Of a stretch of 5,509 nucleotides of DNA, positions 1 through 5,509 are shown piece by piece. The stretch is taken from NCBI GenBank assembly GCA_002311385.1, contig DCAE01000027.1, forward strand, positions 34,838-40,346. Direction: 5' to 3'. Origin of the DNA: Dehalococcoidia bacterium UBA1141 (GTDB lineage: Bacteria > Chloroflexota > Dehalococcoidia > Lucifugimonadales > UBA3495). Each line of letters starts with the position of its first letter. Within the stretch, counting starts at the first letter, position 1. The translations under genes were made by a program, and so were the position numbers. The notes beneath the pieces are model-generated. The model ran no database searches, was not told the DNA's origin, and saw only the letters and a program-made list of their open reading frames with translations.

Positions 1-17
1 GACTGACCAGCCAATTC

Positions 18-1190
18 ATGATTACCAGCTTGGCCGTCGGCCACACGGTATTTCACTGGATAATTCAAAGCTTTGTGGTGTTGCTGCCGGAGATTCAAAG
101 CACTTTCCACCTCAGCGGGGTCGGCGTTGGCGGCATCTTCACCATCCGAGAGTTGGTATCCGGGTTAGTGTCCCTACCCGGCGGAGTCATCGTTGACGGC
201 ATCAGGCGCCATTGGGGCGTGCTGCTGGCTTTGTGTTTGGGGGCATCCAGCTTGGGCTCGTTGATAATGGGAGTATCGCCGGTTTATCCGTTGTTGTTGG
301 TTGGGATTGCCGTGGTGGGAATGTCACACTCCATCTGGCACCTGCCTGCTTCGGCGTCGCTGGTCTATCACGTTCCTCACAGACGAGGAATGGCGTTGGC
401 ATTTCACGGAGTAGGCGGGAGCATAGGCGATGTTGTGGGGCCGGTTGCCACGGGAGGCCTGCTGATGGTGCTGGGATGGCGAGGAATTCTCAGCGTATAC
501 GCAGTGGCGCCGTTCTTCTTGGCATTCCTGGCGGCGTGGTCTTTCCAACACATCGGAAGACTTAAGCCGGACGAGGAAGTCAGCCAGGTGGATATGTCGA
601 CCCGTGTCGAGATTAGCAAACGCCTGCTTAGGAACAAGCTGTTGTGGGGGATAGCCTTTGTTCGGGGCCTCAGAGCAATGTCTTTGGTGGCTTTGATCAC
701 GGTCCTGCCTTTGTATCTGGGCAACGAGTTGGGCCTGAGCCCTTTTTCCAGGGGCATACACATAGGCTTGCTCATTGCGATTGGTCTGGTGGCCAAACCA
801 TTTATGGGGTATCTGTCGGACCGATGGGGAAGGAAGCCGGTATTGGTCCCGGGGCTCCTGTGGTCCACCCTATTTGCGATCTTACTGGTTGTATTCGATC
901 ACGGCCCGGCCTTGACCGTAACTATCGCTCTGATGGGGCTGTTCCTGTATCCGGACCAACCCATATTGACCGCCGTTTCAATGGAAGTGGTGGGGCGAGA
1001 GGTGGCAACCACCGGATTGGGCATCGTTTCTTTCAGCAGTTTCCTGATGGCGGCGGCTTCTTCGTTAATCGCTGGCGGCTTGTATGAGGGGGCCGGGGTG
1101 GATGTGGCGCTGTACTACGTTGCTGGGTTGTTTGCCTTGGCGGCCGTGGTCTTTGCCTTGCTTCCATTACCCGGGAGATCCGATGAATGA
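18..1190 (+). CDS. MFS transporter, probable efflux-type permease (5' end probably outside window)
   Basis: Major facilitator superfamily secondary transporter of the inner membrane; substrate unknown. The product is hydrophobic throughout, with about 12 predicted membrane segments in two halves separated by a charged cytoplasmic loop at residues about 180-205. The C-terminal half carries a clear MFS motif A at about 264-275 (GYLSDRWGRKPV); the N-terminal copy at about 56-67 (GVIVDGIRRHWG) is degenerate. A glycine-rich stretch at about 129-147 (FHGVGGSIGDVVGP) lies where motif C sits in antiporter-type MFS proteins, and the layout recalls Fsr-like (fosmidomycin-resistance) and other drug exporters. 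The 390 residues are close to the usual 390-420. The first ATG has no Shine-Dalgarno before it and starts almost inside TM1. The frame is open back to base 3 (codons for L, T, S, Q, F), so a start upstream of the window is likely. MFS membership is secure; export versus import is inference. Confidence 0.9.
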   Translation: MITSLAVGHTVFHWIIQSFVVLLPEIQSTFHLSGVGVGGIFTIRELVSGLVSLPGGVIVDGIRRHWGVLLALCLGASSLGSLIMGVSPVYPLLLVGIAVVGMSHSIWHLPASASLVYHVPHRRGMALAFHGVGGSIGDVVGPVATGGLLMVLGWRGILSVYAVAPFFLAFLAAWSFQHIGRLKPDEEVSQVDMSTRVEISKRLLRNKLLWGIAFVRGLRAMSLVALITVLPLYLGNELGLSPFSRGIHIGLLIAIGLVAKPFMGYLSDRWGRKPVLVPGLLWSTLFAILLVVFDHGPALTVTIALMGLFLYPDQPILTAVSMEVVGREVATTGLGIVSFSSFLMAAASSLIAGGLYEGAGVDVALYYVAGLFALAAVVFALLPLPGRSDE

Positions 1191-1329
1191 GTTCGCAGCG
1201 GAATCGGCATGGAGCGGTAGATAATTCAAGAAGAATGGTAAAGCTATTTGTAGAAGGCCGACAGAATCGGAAGGCAACTATGCGAGAGTTCCGGATAGCT
1301 GTCGAAGAGTTTCAAAATGAATGCGGAGG

Positions 1330-1359
1330 AATAAAAAAGAGCCACCATGCCGGCGGCTC
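1330..1359 (-). terminator. Rho-independent terminator of the zinc-ribbon gene
   Basis: Read on the minus strand, an 8-bp stem GAGCCGCC / GGTGGCTC (one G-U pair) with a 5-nt loop GGCAT is followed directly by TTTTTTATT. Arms lie at 1352-1359 and 1339-1346, the U-tract at 1333-1338. It begins about 20 nt past the stop codon of the minus-strand gene ending at 1379. On the plus strand there is no T-run after the stem, so it would not serve the MFS gene efficiently. Confidence 0.85.
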
Positions 1360-1378
1360 CCTTGTTGATGACCTGCTA

Positions 1379-1666
1379 CTAGGTCCGCATGGAACTAAAG
1401 CAATCGCTGCAATACACGGGCCTATCGCCGCGGGGGAGGAAAGGAACTTCAGTATCGACGCCACATTGGGCGCACACCACAGGATGCATCTCCCGAGGTC
1501 CGCCGGAGAAACCGGGCTGCTGGTTCTTGCGAGCTCCACGACACTCCGTGCAACGCTTCGGCTCGTTGGTGTAACCCCTGGATGCGAAGAACTCTTGCTC
1601 TCCCACCGTAAAGGTGAATGCTGCGCCGCAGTCCACGCAAACTAGGTCTTTGTCTGCCAATGCCAT
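1379..1666 (-). CDS. Small double zinc-ribbon protein (four CxxC motifs)
   Basis: A 95-residue soluble protein of unknown function. Four CxxC pairs are visible: C10/C13, C39/C42, C65/C68 and C86/C89. They form two four-cysteine sites, each probably binding one zinc. The first half (VCVDCG, then FTVGEQEFFASRGYTNEPKRCTEC) matches the pattern of the probable zinc-binding, zf-trcl-like domain. The second half (HPVVCAQCG, VPFLPRGDRPVYCSDCF) resembles CxxC ribbons of small DksA-like or nucleic-acid-associated proteins. An ATG five codons earlier (1679-1681) is in frame, but the bases right after it form GGAGG (1675-1679), 8 nt before the ATG at 1664-1666, so the inner ATG is chosen. The gene has its own terminator and a promoter-like box upstream, suggesting a single-gene transcript. 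A regulatory or RNA/DNA-binding role is plausible from the fold type, but nothing here proves it. Confidence 0.85.
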   Translation of the reverse strand: MALADKDLVCVDCGAAFTFTVGEQEFFASRGYTNEPKRCTECRGARKNQQPGFSGGPREMHPVVCAQCGVDTEVPFLPRGDRPVYCSDCFSSMRT

Positions 1667-1674
1667 TCGAATGG

Positions 1675-1679
1675 CCTCC
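1675..1679 (-). promoter_or_regulatory. Shine-Dalgarno that fixes the zinc-ribbon start
   Basis: GGAGG on the minus strand, 8 nt before the ATG at 1664-1666. It overlaps an upstream in-frame ATG (1679-1681), which therefore is unlikely to be the true start because it has no ribosome site of its own. Confidence 0.75.
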
Positions 1680-1688
1680 ATACAGTTA

Positions 1689-1710
1689 GACTAGGTTCAG
1701 TCTAGGTCAT
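1689..1710. repeat. Imperfect tandem 11-mer with embedded inverted repeat in the zinc-ribbon leader
   Basis: On the plus strand two adjacent 11-mers, GACTAGGTTCA and GTCTAGGTCAT (from 1689 and 1700), share CTAGGT at the same phase, one helical turn apart. A third CTAGG sits at 1717-1721. The same bases also hold a perfect inverted repeat TAGACT (1687-1692) / AGTCTA (1699-1704) with a 6-nt spacer. It lies 20-45 nt before the zinc-ribbon start codon, inside the predicted leader. It could be an operator or an RNA stem, or chance; function is unproven. Confidence 0.35.
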
Positions 1711-1774
1711 CCGAAGCTAGGGTGATAGGAATATAGGAGCTACCAACGGGAAACCTTAACTTGCACCGTGATAC

Positions 1775-1780
1775 ATTATA
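1775..1780 (-). promoter_or_regulatory. Possible -10 box for the zinc-ribbon gene
   Basis: A perfect TATAAT on the minus strand, about 110 nt before the zinc-ribbon start codon, in the gap between phzF and that gene. No good TTGACA-like -35 is present at 16-19 bp (the 17-bp position reads AACTAG), so this is a box match only. If used, transcription would start near 1768 and give a leader of about 100 nt. Confidence 0.35.
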
Positions 1781-1825
1781 TCAGAGAATCATTCGATCTA
1801 GTTCACAGGCACCGTCCGCGCGTTG

Positions 1826-1861
1826 TTAAACCCTCAGGGTGTATTTATTACTCAGAGAGTA
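1826..1861 (-). terminator. Weak candidate terminator after phzF (two short hairpins)
   Basis: Just past the phzF stop, the minus strand holds TACTC-TCT-GAGTA (1861-1849) and then ACCC-TGA-GGGT followed by TTAAC (about 1840-1826). Both stems are short (5 and 4 bp) and the T-run is poor. They may end or slow phzF transcription; readthrough into the zinc-ribbon gene cannot be excluded. Confidence 0.2.
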
Positions 1862-1866
1862 GGCTG

Positions 1867-2673
1867 TTATACGATTTCCCCACGCATCACCGTTACTGCC
1901 TGTCCTCCCAGCCTCACTCGGTCACCTACCAGACTCACTTTGACCACTCCGCCTCGGTCCGAAGCCTGATAGGCAACAAGCTCGGTCTTATCCAGCCGGG
2001 CACTCCAAAATGGACCCAAATAACAATGGGATGAACCCGTGACCGGGTCTTCCAACAGCCCGGAACTGGGGGCGAAAAACCTGGAAATGAAATCATACTG
2101 AGTGCAAGAAGATTGGCAGGTGACTGCTACGCCGCGGCATTCTACCCGCCCCAAGGCCACCCAATCGGGTTTGATCTCCCTGAGAATTTCTTCCGACTCC
2201 ACTTGGACCAAGTAGTCCGTCCGGTTCTTGCCCACGTAAAGCGCGTCAACGCCAAGGGCTGAAAGCAAGCCGGCTGGCGGCTCTGCAGGCTCGTCAGGTT
2301 GGGCTGGGAAGTCAAGCTCGATCCAATCTCCTGTGCGGTCGGCGGTCAAAAGCCCGCTGGCCGTGTGAAAGCTGGCCCGGGTGTCTTGGGCCAAATGCCC
2401 GCCCTCCCACAAAACGTGTGCGCTTGCCAAGGTGGCATGTCCGCACAACTGGACCTCCATGGTTGGTGTGAACCAGCGTAATTCATAGCCAGAGTTGCCC
2501 TTGGTCCCGCCCGCTCTTTCAACCAGGAAAGCAGTTTCAGACACGTTCATCTCTTTGGCCACATCCTGCATCCACCGGTCCGTTGCTGGCACTTTCATGA
2601 TGCAGACGGCGGCCGGATTGCCCGAGAACGGTTTTGATGTAAAGGCATCAACTTGAATTATCGGTATTCCCAC
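1867..2673 (-). CDS. PhzF-family isomerase/epimerase-like protein
   Basis: Cytosolic protein of the PhzC/PhzF family, with a two-lobed diaminopimelate-epimerase-like fold. The best-known member isomerises DHHA in phenazine synthesis, but most members have unknown substrates, and no other phz gene is in view. Family signatures are intact: QVDAFTSKPFSGNPAAV at about 7-23, the catalytic glutamate E46 in NVSETAFL, CGHATLASAHVL at 77-88 with H79, and EDPVTGSSHC at 208-217 with D209. These correspond to the E45, H74 and D208 active-site residues known from PhzF. The length of 268 is at the short end of the usual 260-300. The start is GTG (2671-2673), supported by GGAG 5 nt upstream (2679-2682). It is transcribed in the same direction as the TRAP genes but lies behind a strong terminator, so it is probably an independent unit. 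Family assignment is firm; the reaction is unknown. Confidence 0.92.
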   Translation of the reverse strand: MGIPIIQVDAFTSKPFSGNPAAVCIMKVPATDRWMQDVAKEMNVSETAFLVERAGGTKGNSGYELRWFTPTMEVQLCGHATLASAHVLWEGGHLAQDTRASFHTASGLLTADRTGDWIELDFPAQPDEPAEPPAGLLSALGVDALYVGKNRTDYLVQVESEEILREIKPDWVALGRVECRGVAVTCQSSCTQYDFISRFFAPSSGLLEDPVTGSSHCYLGPFWSARLDKTELVAYQASDRGGVVKVSLVGDRVRLGGQAVTVMRGEIV

Positions 2674-2798
2674 GTTTTCTCCAAAAGCACGTCAGCAGCA
2701 GGCGCTTAACATTAATTTCCGTCACGGTTTACTAACGCCCTAGGCGGTCGCCAATAGCAAAGTCCGGCAGCCGACTACCTATCACCAGTCTAAGGGCG

Positions 2799-2839
2799 AA
2801 AAAAGGACCCCTTCGGTTCATGGCCGAAGGGGTCCTTTT
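2799..2839 (-). terminator. Strong intrinsic terminator of the TRAP operon (perfect 16-bp stem)
   Basis: Arms 2801-2816 and 2824-2839 are perfectly complementary over 16 bp around a 7-nt loop (2817-2823). On the minus strand the stem ends in TTTTTT (2804-2799). It begins about 30 nt beyond the dctM stop codon, as expected for the end of the dctQM transcript. On the plus strand the stem is followed only by G after four Ts contained in the stem, and no plus-strand gene runs into it, so its main use is on the minus strand. It insulates phzF from the TRAP operon. Confidence 0.92.
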
Positions 2840-2869
2840 GGTGCGCATTTGATTTGTAGCGAGGAAGCC

Positions 2870-4375
2870 TTAGCGACCCATTCGCTCACCCTTAACCACG
2901 TCAGGTAACCAGAGGGCAATTTGAGGGAAGGCAATAATGAGCGCAAGGGCTATACCCATACAGGCCATAAATGGCAACACACCTATCCACACGTCGGCAA
3001 TAGTGCCCTGATGGGCTTCTTCTCCTGCCGCCTCGGCCATCTCCCTGGTGATGTCCTGGCGTACGCCGTGTAGAACATAGAGATTGATACCTTCGGGCGG
3101 GCTGATCAGGGCGGCTTCAACCAAGATAACCATGATGATGCCGAACCAGACCAAGTCAACCCCCACCTGTTCCAAAGTGGGTACTAGAATTGGAATCGTA
3201 GTTACCAGCATGGAGAAGCTCTCCATGAAGGTGCCTAGCACCAGATAGAAGCCCACCAACACGATAACCAAGGTAATCTCGTTGAGGTTCAAACCGGTTA
3301 TCGCGTCTGCTATGTCCTGGGATATTCCCAACCTGGCGAATGCGAAGCTGAGAGTGAACGCCGCAAGAATGATTAGGAAAATCATTCCGGTGGTGCGAAT
3401 TGTTGACATGAAGGCAGCTTGCATCACTTCCCAAGTGAACTTCGCCACTCGGGTATATTCGGACAACGGAGCAAGCGTCGATTGCCGAACTTCAATCCTC
3501 GCATTTTCGGGCAAAAAGTTAGCAATGCCGGTCTTTCGCAGCAAGAAAGCGCCAGCCGGTTGCCAGATTCGATCGGCATTTAACAATATGCCAATCACAA
3601 GAGCACCCGACACGCCGAATGCGGCAGCCTCAGTGGGTGTTGCGATACCCATGTAAATCGTACCCAACACAACGAAAATCAGGCCAGCGACTGGAATGAG
3701 CGCCAGCAGGCTGACAATCCTTTCTCGCCATTGCTGCATGTCAAACATGCTCTGACCCTCGCTCTCCCTTGGAGCGATATTGGGCCAAATCATGGCTGCG
3801 ATAGCAATCATCAACATGAAGATGCCGGCCAGCATGAACCCTGGCAAGAACCCGGCCAGATACAGCCTGCCGATGGATTCTTCCACCAGCACACCGTAAA
3901 TAATTAGGCTGATGCTTGGGGGTATCAATATACCCAGTGTGCCTCCTGCGGCCAGAGAGCCGATAACGAGGCGCTCGTTATAGCCGCGGGCCCGGAAAAC
4001 GGGGAGAGACACCCGGCTGATGGTAGCCGATGTGGCTACACTGGAGCCGGAGCAGGCGGCGAATATTGCGCATGAGGCGATATTTGTGTGAATCAAGCCG
4101 CCGGGCAGAAACCACAACCAACGGGAGATGGTGGCGTACATTCGCTCACCCATTCCGCTGCGGTTCATTAGTTCACCCATCAGGATGAACAAGGGGACTG
4201 CCACCAGGATGAAGCTTGTGTTCCCTTCCCAGGCCTTGTTGGCCATGATGTTCCACAATGGAGCATCAGAAAAGAACCACATGATAATTAATGACAAGCA
4301 CCCCAAGGCTGCGGCTACATATAGCCCACCCATGAAGAACGCGCCCATCAAACCAAACGCAACACTAATTGCCAT
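2870..4375 (-). CDS. dctM: TRAP transporter large permease subunit (DctM family)
   Basis: Large membrane subunit of a tripartite ATP-independent periplasmic transporter, which imports organic acids or similar solutes using an ion gradient. DctM-family signatures are present in order: NTSFILVAVPLFILMGELM at 52-70, the CSGSSVATSATIS region at 108-120, GGTLGILIPPSISLIIYG at 144-161, GIATPTEAAAFG at 243-254, GTFMESFSMLVTTIPILVP at 381-399 and ISPPEGINLYVL at 425-436. The protein is hydrophobic throughout, about 12-13 membrane segments. It is 501 residues against the usual 425-450; most of the extra length is a polar stretch at about 267-315 between two membrane segments, plus a longer C-terminal region. 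The ATG start has GGAGG (4380-4384) 4 nt before it, a rather short spacing. It follows dctQ after a 146-nt gap, so co-transcription is likely. The transported compound cannot be told from this subunit. Confidence 0.95.
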   Translation of the reverse strand: MAISVAFGLMGAFFMGGLYVAAALGCLSLIIMWFFSDAPLWNIMANKAWEGNTSFILVAVPLFILMGELMNRSGMGERMYATISRWLWFLPGGLIHTNIASCAIFAACSGSSVATSATISRVSLPVFRARGYNERLVIGSLAAGGTLGILIPPSISLIIYGVLVEESIGRLYLAGFLPGFMLAGIFMLMIAIAAMIWPNIAPRESEGQSMFDMQQWRERIVSLLALIPVAGLIFVVLGTIYMGIATPTEAAAFGVSGALVIGILLNADRIWQPAGAFLLRKTGIANFLPENARIEVRQSTLAPLSEYTRVAKFTWEVMQAAFMSTIRTTGMIFLIILAAFTLSFAFARLGISQDIADAITGLNLNEITLVIVLVGFYLVLGTFMESFSMLVTTIPILVPTLEQVGVDLVWFGIIMVILVEAALISPPEGINLYVLHGVRQDITREMAEAAGEEAHQGTIADVWIGVLPFMACMGIALALIIAFPQIALWLPDVVKGERMGR

Positions 4376-4512
4376 CGGTCCTCCGGCTTCCTAATGATTT
4401 TGTCTTAAACCAAAGATCCTAGATAAATCCGGTTTCGTATACAACTGGCCTTGATAGAACTAGTAACCGCCGTAATTTATGGAATCAACGATAGCGGCCC
4501 TGGTCGCTACCC

Positions 4513-4532
4513 CGGTCGCAACTAGGCGACCG
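4513..4532 (-). repeat. Hairpin with the dctQ stop codon in its loop
   Basis: A perfect 7-bp inverted repeat, CGGTCGC (4513-4519) and GCGACCG (4526-4532), encloses a 6-nt loop that contains the dctQ TAG (4522-4524). A further GGTCGC at 4502-4507 could offer a competing pairing partner for the arm at 4526-4531. No T-run follows, so it is not a classical terminator. In the dctQ-dctM spacer (4376-4521) it may affect mRNA processing or stability or relative expression; that role is inference. Confidence 0.5.
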
Positions 4533-5196
4533 ACGGCGGGTTGTCTACCATGACATCGTAAATCTCAATCTCGCCACCGCCGAGTTTCTTATGCCAAATG
4601 GGCAAGAACCACTCTGCCACCTGGCTGAGCATCATCTGCATGGCCGTGAATCCCAAGAAAGCAAACCCTAGACCCACCACGATTTTCGGAATCCAAAGAG
4701 GAGTCAGTGGATAATCGTTGGTTACCACACCCCTGTCGTAGTTCTTGAGGATAACTATCCACATTTTCCAAGCAGTGATTGATGCGAGGAATGCCACCGA
4801 AGCCAATGCCATCATGTCCGCAAGCCTGCGAGTTTTCGTGCCCATGAACGGTAGCATTACATCGATACGCACGTGGGAGCCGGACCGTAATGAATACGAG
4901 AACGACCAAGTGGCAGCCATGGCCAGAATGTAACCTGACATTACGTCGGTGGCCGGAGCTTGGACCCAACCTACTTTGCGGGCAATGACCTGGTAGGTGA
5001 TGAAGAAGCCTAAAAGGAGAAGCTCCATTCCGCAGATCCAGCCCATAATATAATAGACACGATCCGCGGCCCTTGTGAAGTTGCGCATGAAAATCAATAG
5101 GTTTAGTGGGATCGTTCTAATCTCATTAGCTAGGGAGCCAGTACTTGGCGGTGCAATAACCCCTGAGCCATCAGACTCTACTTGGACTTCGCTCAA
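4522..5196 (-). CDS. dctQ: TRAP transporter small permease subunit (DctQ family)
   Basis: Small four-helix membrane subunit that pairs with DctM in the TRAP importer. Predicted membrane segments lie at about 49-71, 85-104, 126-150 and 167-195. The family core is visible at about 84-114: DVMSGYILAMAATWSFSYSLRSGSHVRIDV, with the typical small-residue/aromatic run followed by an arginine-glycine-x-histidine loop. The start is TTG (5194-5196), supported by AAGGAGG with 7 nt spacing (core 5204-5208); the next in-frame Met, residue 37, has no comparable site. This gives 224 residues against the usual 160-190, through a polar N-terminal tail of about 45 residues and a C-terminal cytoplasmic tail of about 25 rich in acidic residues. 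It lies directly upstream of dctM on the same strand. DctQ proteins are poorly conserved in sequence, but the neighbour and topology make the call firm. Confidence 0.92.
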   Translation of the reverse strand: MSEVQVESDGSGVIAPPSTGSLANEIRTIPLNLLIFMRNFTRAADRVYYIMGWICGMELLLLGFFITYQVIARKVGWVQAPATDVMSGYILAMAATWSFSYSLRSGSHVRIDVMLPFMGTKTRRLADMMALASVAFLASITAWKMWIVILKNYDRGVVTNDYPLTPLWIPKIVVGLGFAFLGFTAMQMMLSQVAEWFLPIWHKKLGGGEIEIYDVMVDNPPSVA

Positions 5197-5203
5197 TTTC
5201 CGG

Positions 5204-5208
5204 CCTCC
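5204..5208 (-). promoter_or_regulatory. Shine-Dalgarno supporting the TTG start of dctQ
   Basis: GGAGG (AAGGAGG in full) on the minus strand, 7 nt before the TTG at 5194-5196. This is the strongest ribosome site in the window and decides the non-ATG start. Confidence 0.75.
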
Positions 5209-5388
5209 TTACACATCACCAGAGACTTTTCCACATTTTGACTTCTATATCCGTTGGAGCGCATCGTGTTCCGGCCAATTTAGTGCCGCTCCCCAATGCG
5301 ATCCCAATTCTACACCATGTTGTAAAGGTTTACTTCAATTCCGCTGATTGTCGGGCATACTTGACCCAAATCCCAGCAAATGTTCGGT

Positions 5389-5423
5389 CTTCACAGCCGA
5401 TCCATTAAGGCGCGGCTGTGAAG
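5389..5423. repeat. Perfect 11-bp inverted repeat upstream of dctQ
   Basis: CTTCACAGCCG (5389-5399) and CGGCTGTGAAG (5413-5423) are perfect complements around a 13-nt spacer. There is no T-run directly after the stem in either direction, so it is not a standard terminator. Its place about 30 nt beyond the possible dctP stop on the minus strand fits an intercistronic hairpin protecting or limiting an upstream message; it could also be an operator. Confidence 0.6.
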
Positions 5424-5453
5424 GTAAACCCTATATTTTACTAACTTGTATCA

Positions 5454-5509
5454 CTACTCGTTAGTGTTGGTTACGGAGCCGTCCGCCTCGATAGGTACCC
5501 GTGTTTTTA
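5454..5509 (-). CDS. Possible C-terminal end of an upstream gene, perhaps the TRAP solute-binding protein DctP (partial)
   Basis: The minus strand is open from the window edge to a TAG at 5454-5456, reading KTRVPIEADGSVTNTNE at the end. The frame is only 17 complete codons and shows no recognisable motif. The case rests on context: TRAP operons usually carry dctP just before dctQM, none is found elsewhere here, and a hairpin follows the stop at a suitable distance. The other two minus frames also stop within about 50 bases (at 5509 and about 5471 in one, about 5462 in the other), so this is weak evidence. Treat it as a pointer to what may lie beyond the edge. Confidence 0.3.
   Translation of the reverse strand, partial: KTRVPIEADGSVTNTNE

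Larger units (their letters stand above)
5197..5453 (-). other. Spacer upstream of dctQ; no gene seen
   Basis: No convincing coding sequence on either strand. It holds the dctQ ribosome site, the 11-bp inverted repeat at 5389-5423, and a poor promoter-like pair on the minus strand: TTGAAG (5338-5333) and TAGAAT (5312-5307) separated by 20 bp, which is longer than normal. If the putative dctP tail beyond 5454 is real, this is the dctP-dctQ intercistronic region, and dctQM may be expressed by readthrough, by an internal promoter, or both. Confidence 0.4.

Noticed and set aside
324..868. Minus-strand frames of about 145 and 154 residues inside the MFS gene
   Set aside because: Polar, arginine/serine/proline-rich products typical of antisense frames; the plus-strand MFS protein is clearly the gene.
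1187..1645. Plus-strand frame of 152 residues overlapping the MFS stop by ATGA
   Set aside because: It runs antisense through the well-supported zinc-ribbon gene and its terminator, has no recognisable domain, and its composition follows the opposite-strand gene. The ATGA overlap alone is not enough to call it real.
1768..2034. Plus-strand frame of 88 residues over the phzF 3' end
   Set aside because: Covers the intergenic region and the antisense of the PhzF C-terminus; no motif and no ribosome site.
2674..2798. Promoter for phzF
   Set aside because: TTGGCG and several AT-rich hexamers can be found, but none pair at 16-18 bp with a convincing -10; not reported as a feature.
3282..3656. Plus-strand frame of 124 residues inside dctM
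   Set aside because: Antisense to conserved DctM motifs, with no domain or ribosome site of its own.
5075..5347. Plus-strand frame of 90 residues overlapping the dctQ start
   Set aside because: Antisense to the dctQ N-terminus and running into the non-coding spacer; low-complexity, no motif.
5389..5423. Inverted repeat as a transposon end or attachment site
   Set aside because: No transposase or integrase, no target duplication and no second copy in the window; an intercistronic hairpin is simpler.

Overview
The window looks like ordinary chromosome from a free-living bacterium of moderate GC content. The tiny protein with four CxxC pairs, together with TRAP and MFS carriers, resembles what is seen in Chloroflexota of the SAR202/Dehalococcoidia type. 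That placement is inference from protein style only; no rRNA or other phylogenetic marker is present. I see no IS element, CRISPR array, tRNA or phage gene.

Layout, left to right. (1) A plus-strand MFS efflux-type transporter fills 18-1190; its reading frame is open to the left edge, so its true N-terminus probably lies outside. (2) A minus-strand gene at 1379-1666 encodes a 95-residue double zinc-ribbon protein. It has its own intrinsic terminator (1330-1359), a well-placed Shine-Dalgarno, and a roughly 100-nt leader below a TATAAT box. (3) A minus-strand PhzF-family isomerase occupies 1867-2673. (4) A perfect 16-bp hairpin (2799-2839) separates phzF from a minus-strand TRAP transporter pair: the large permease DctM (2870-4375), preceded in transcription order by the small permease DctQ (4522-5196). 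(5) The last 313 bases, upstream of dctQ, hold an 11-bp inverted repeat. At the very edge is a minus-strand reading frame of 17 codons ending at 5454 that may be the C-terminus of the missing solute-binding protein DctP.

How they work together. DctQ and DctM form one tripartite ATP-independent periplasmic (TRAP) importer that needs a DctP receptor, expected just beyond 5509 on the minus strand. The big hairpin at 2799-2839 ends that operon, so phzF, the zinc-ribbon gene and the MFS gene are probably separate transcription units. The substrate of the TRAP system, the substrate of PhzF and the role of the zinc-ribbon protein cannot be read from the sequence. I do not see a convincing new multi-gene system. 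The items most worth a second look are the conserved-looking zinc-ribbon protein with its repeat-bearing leader, the enlarged DctM cytoplasmic loop, and the hairpins flanking the dctQ gene.
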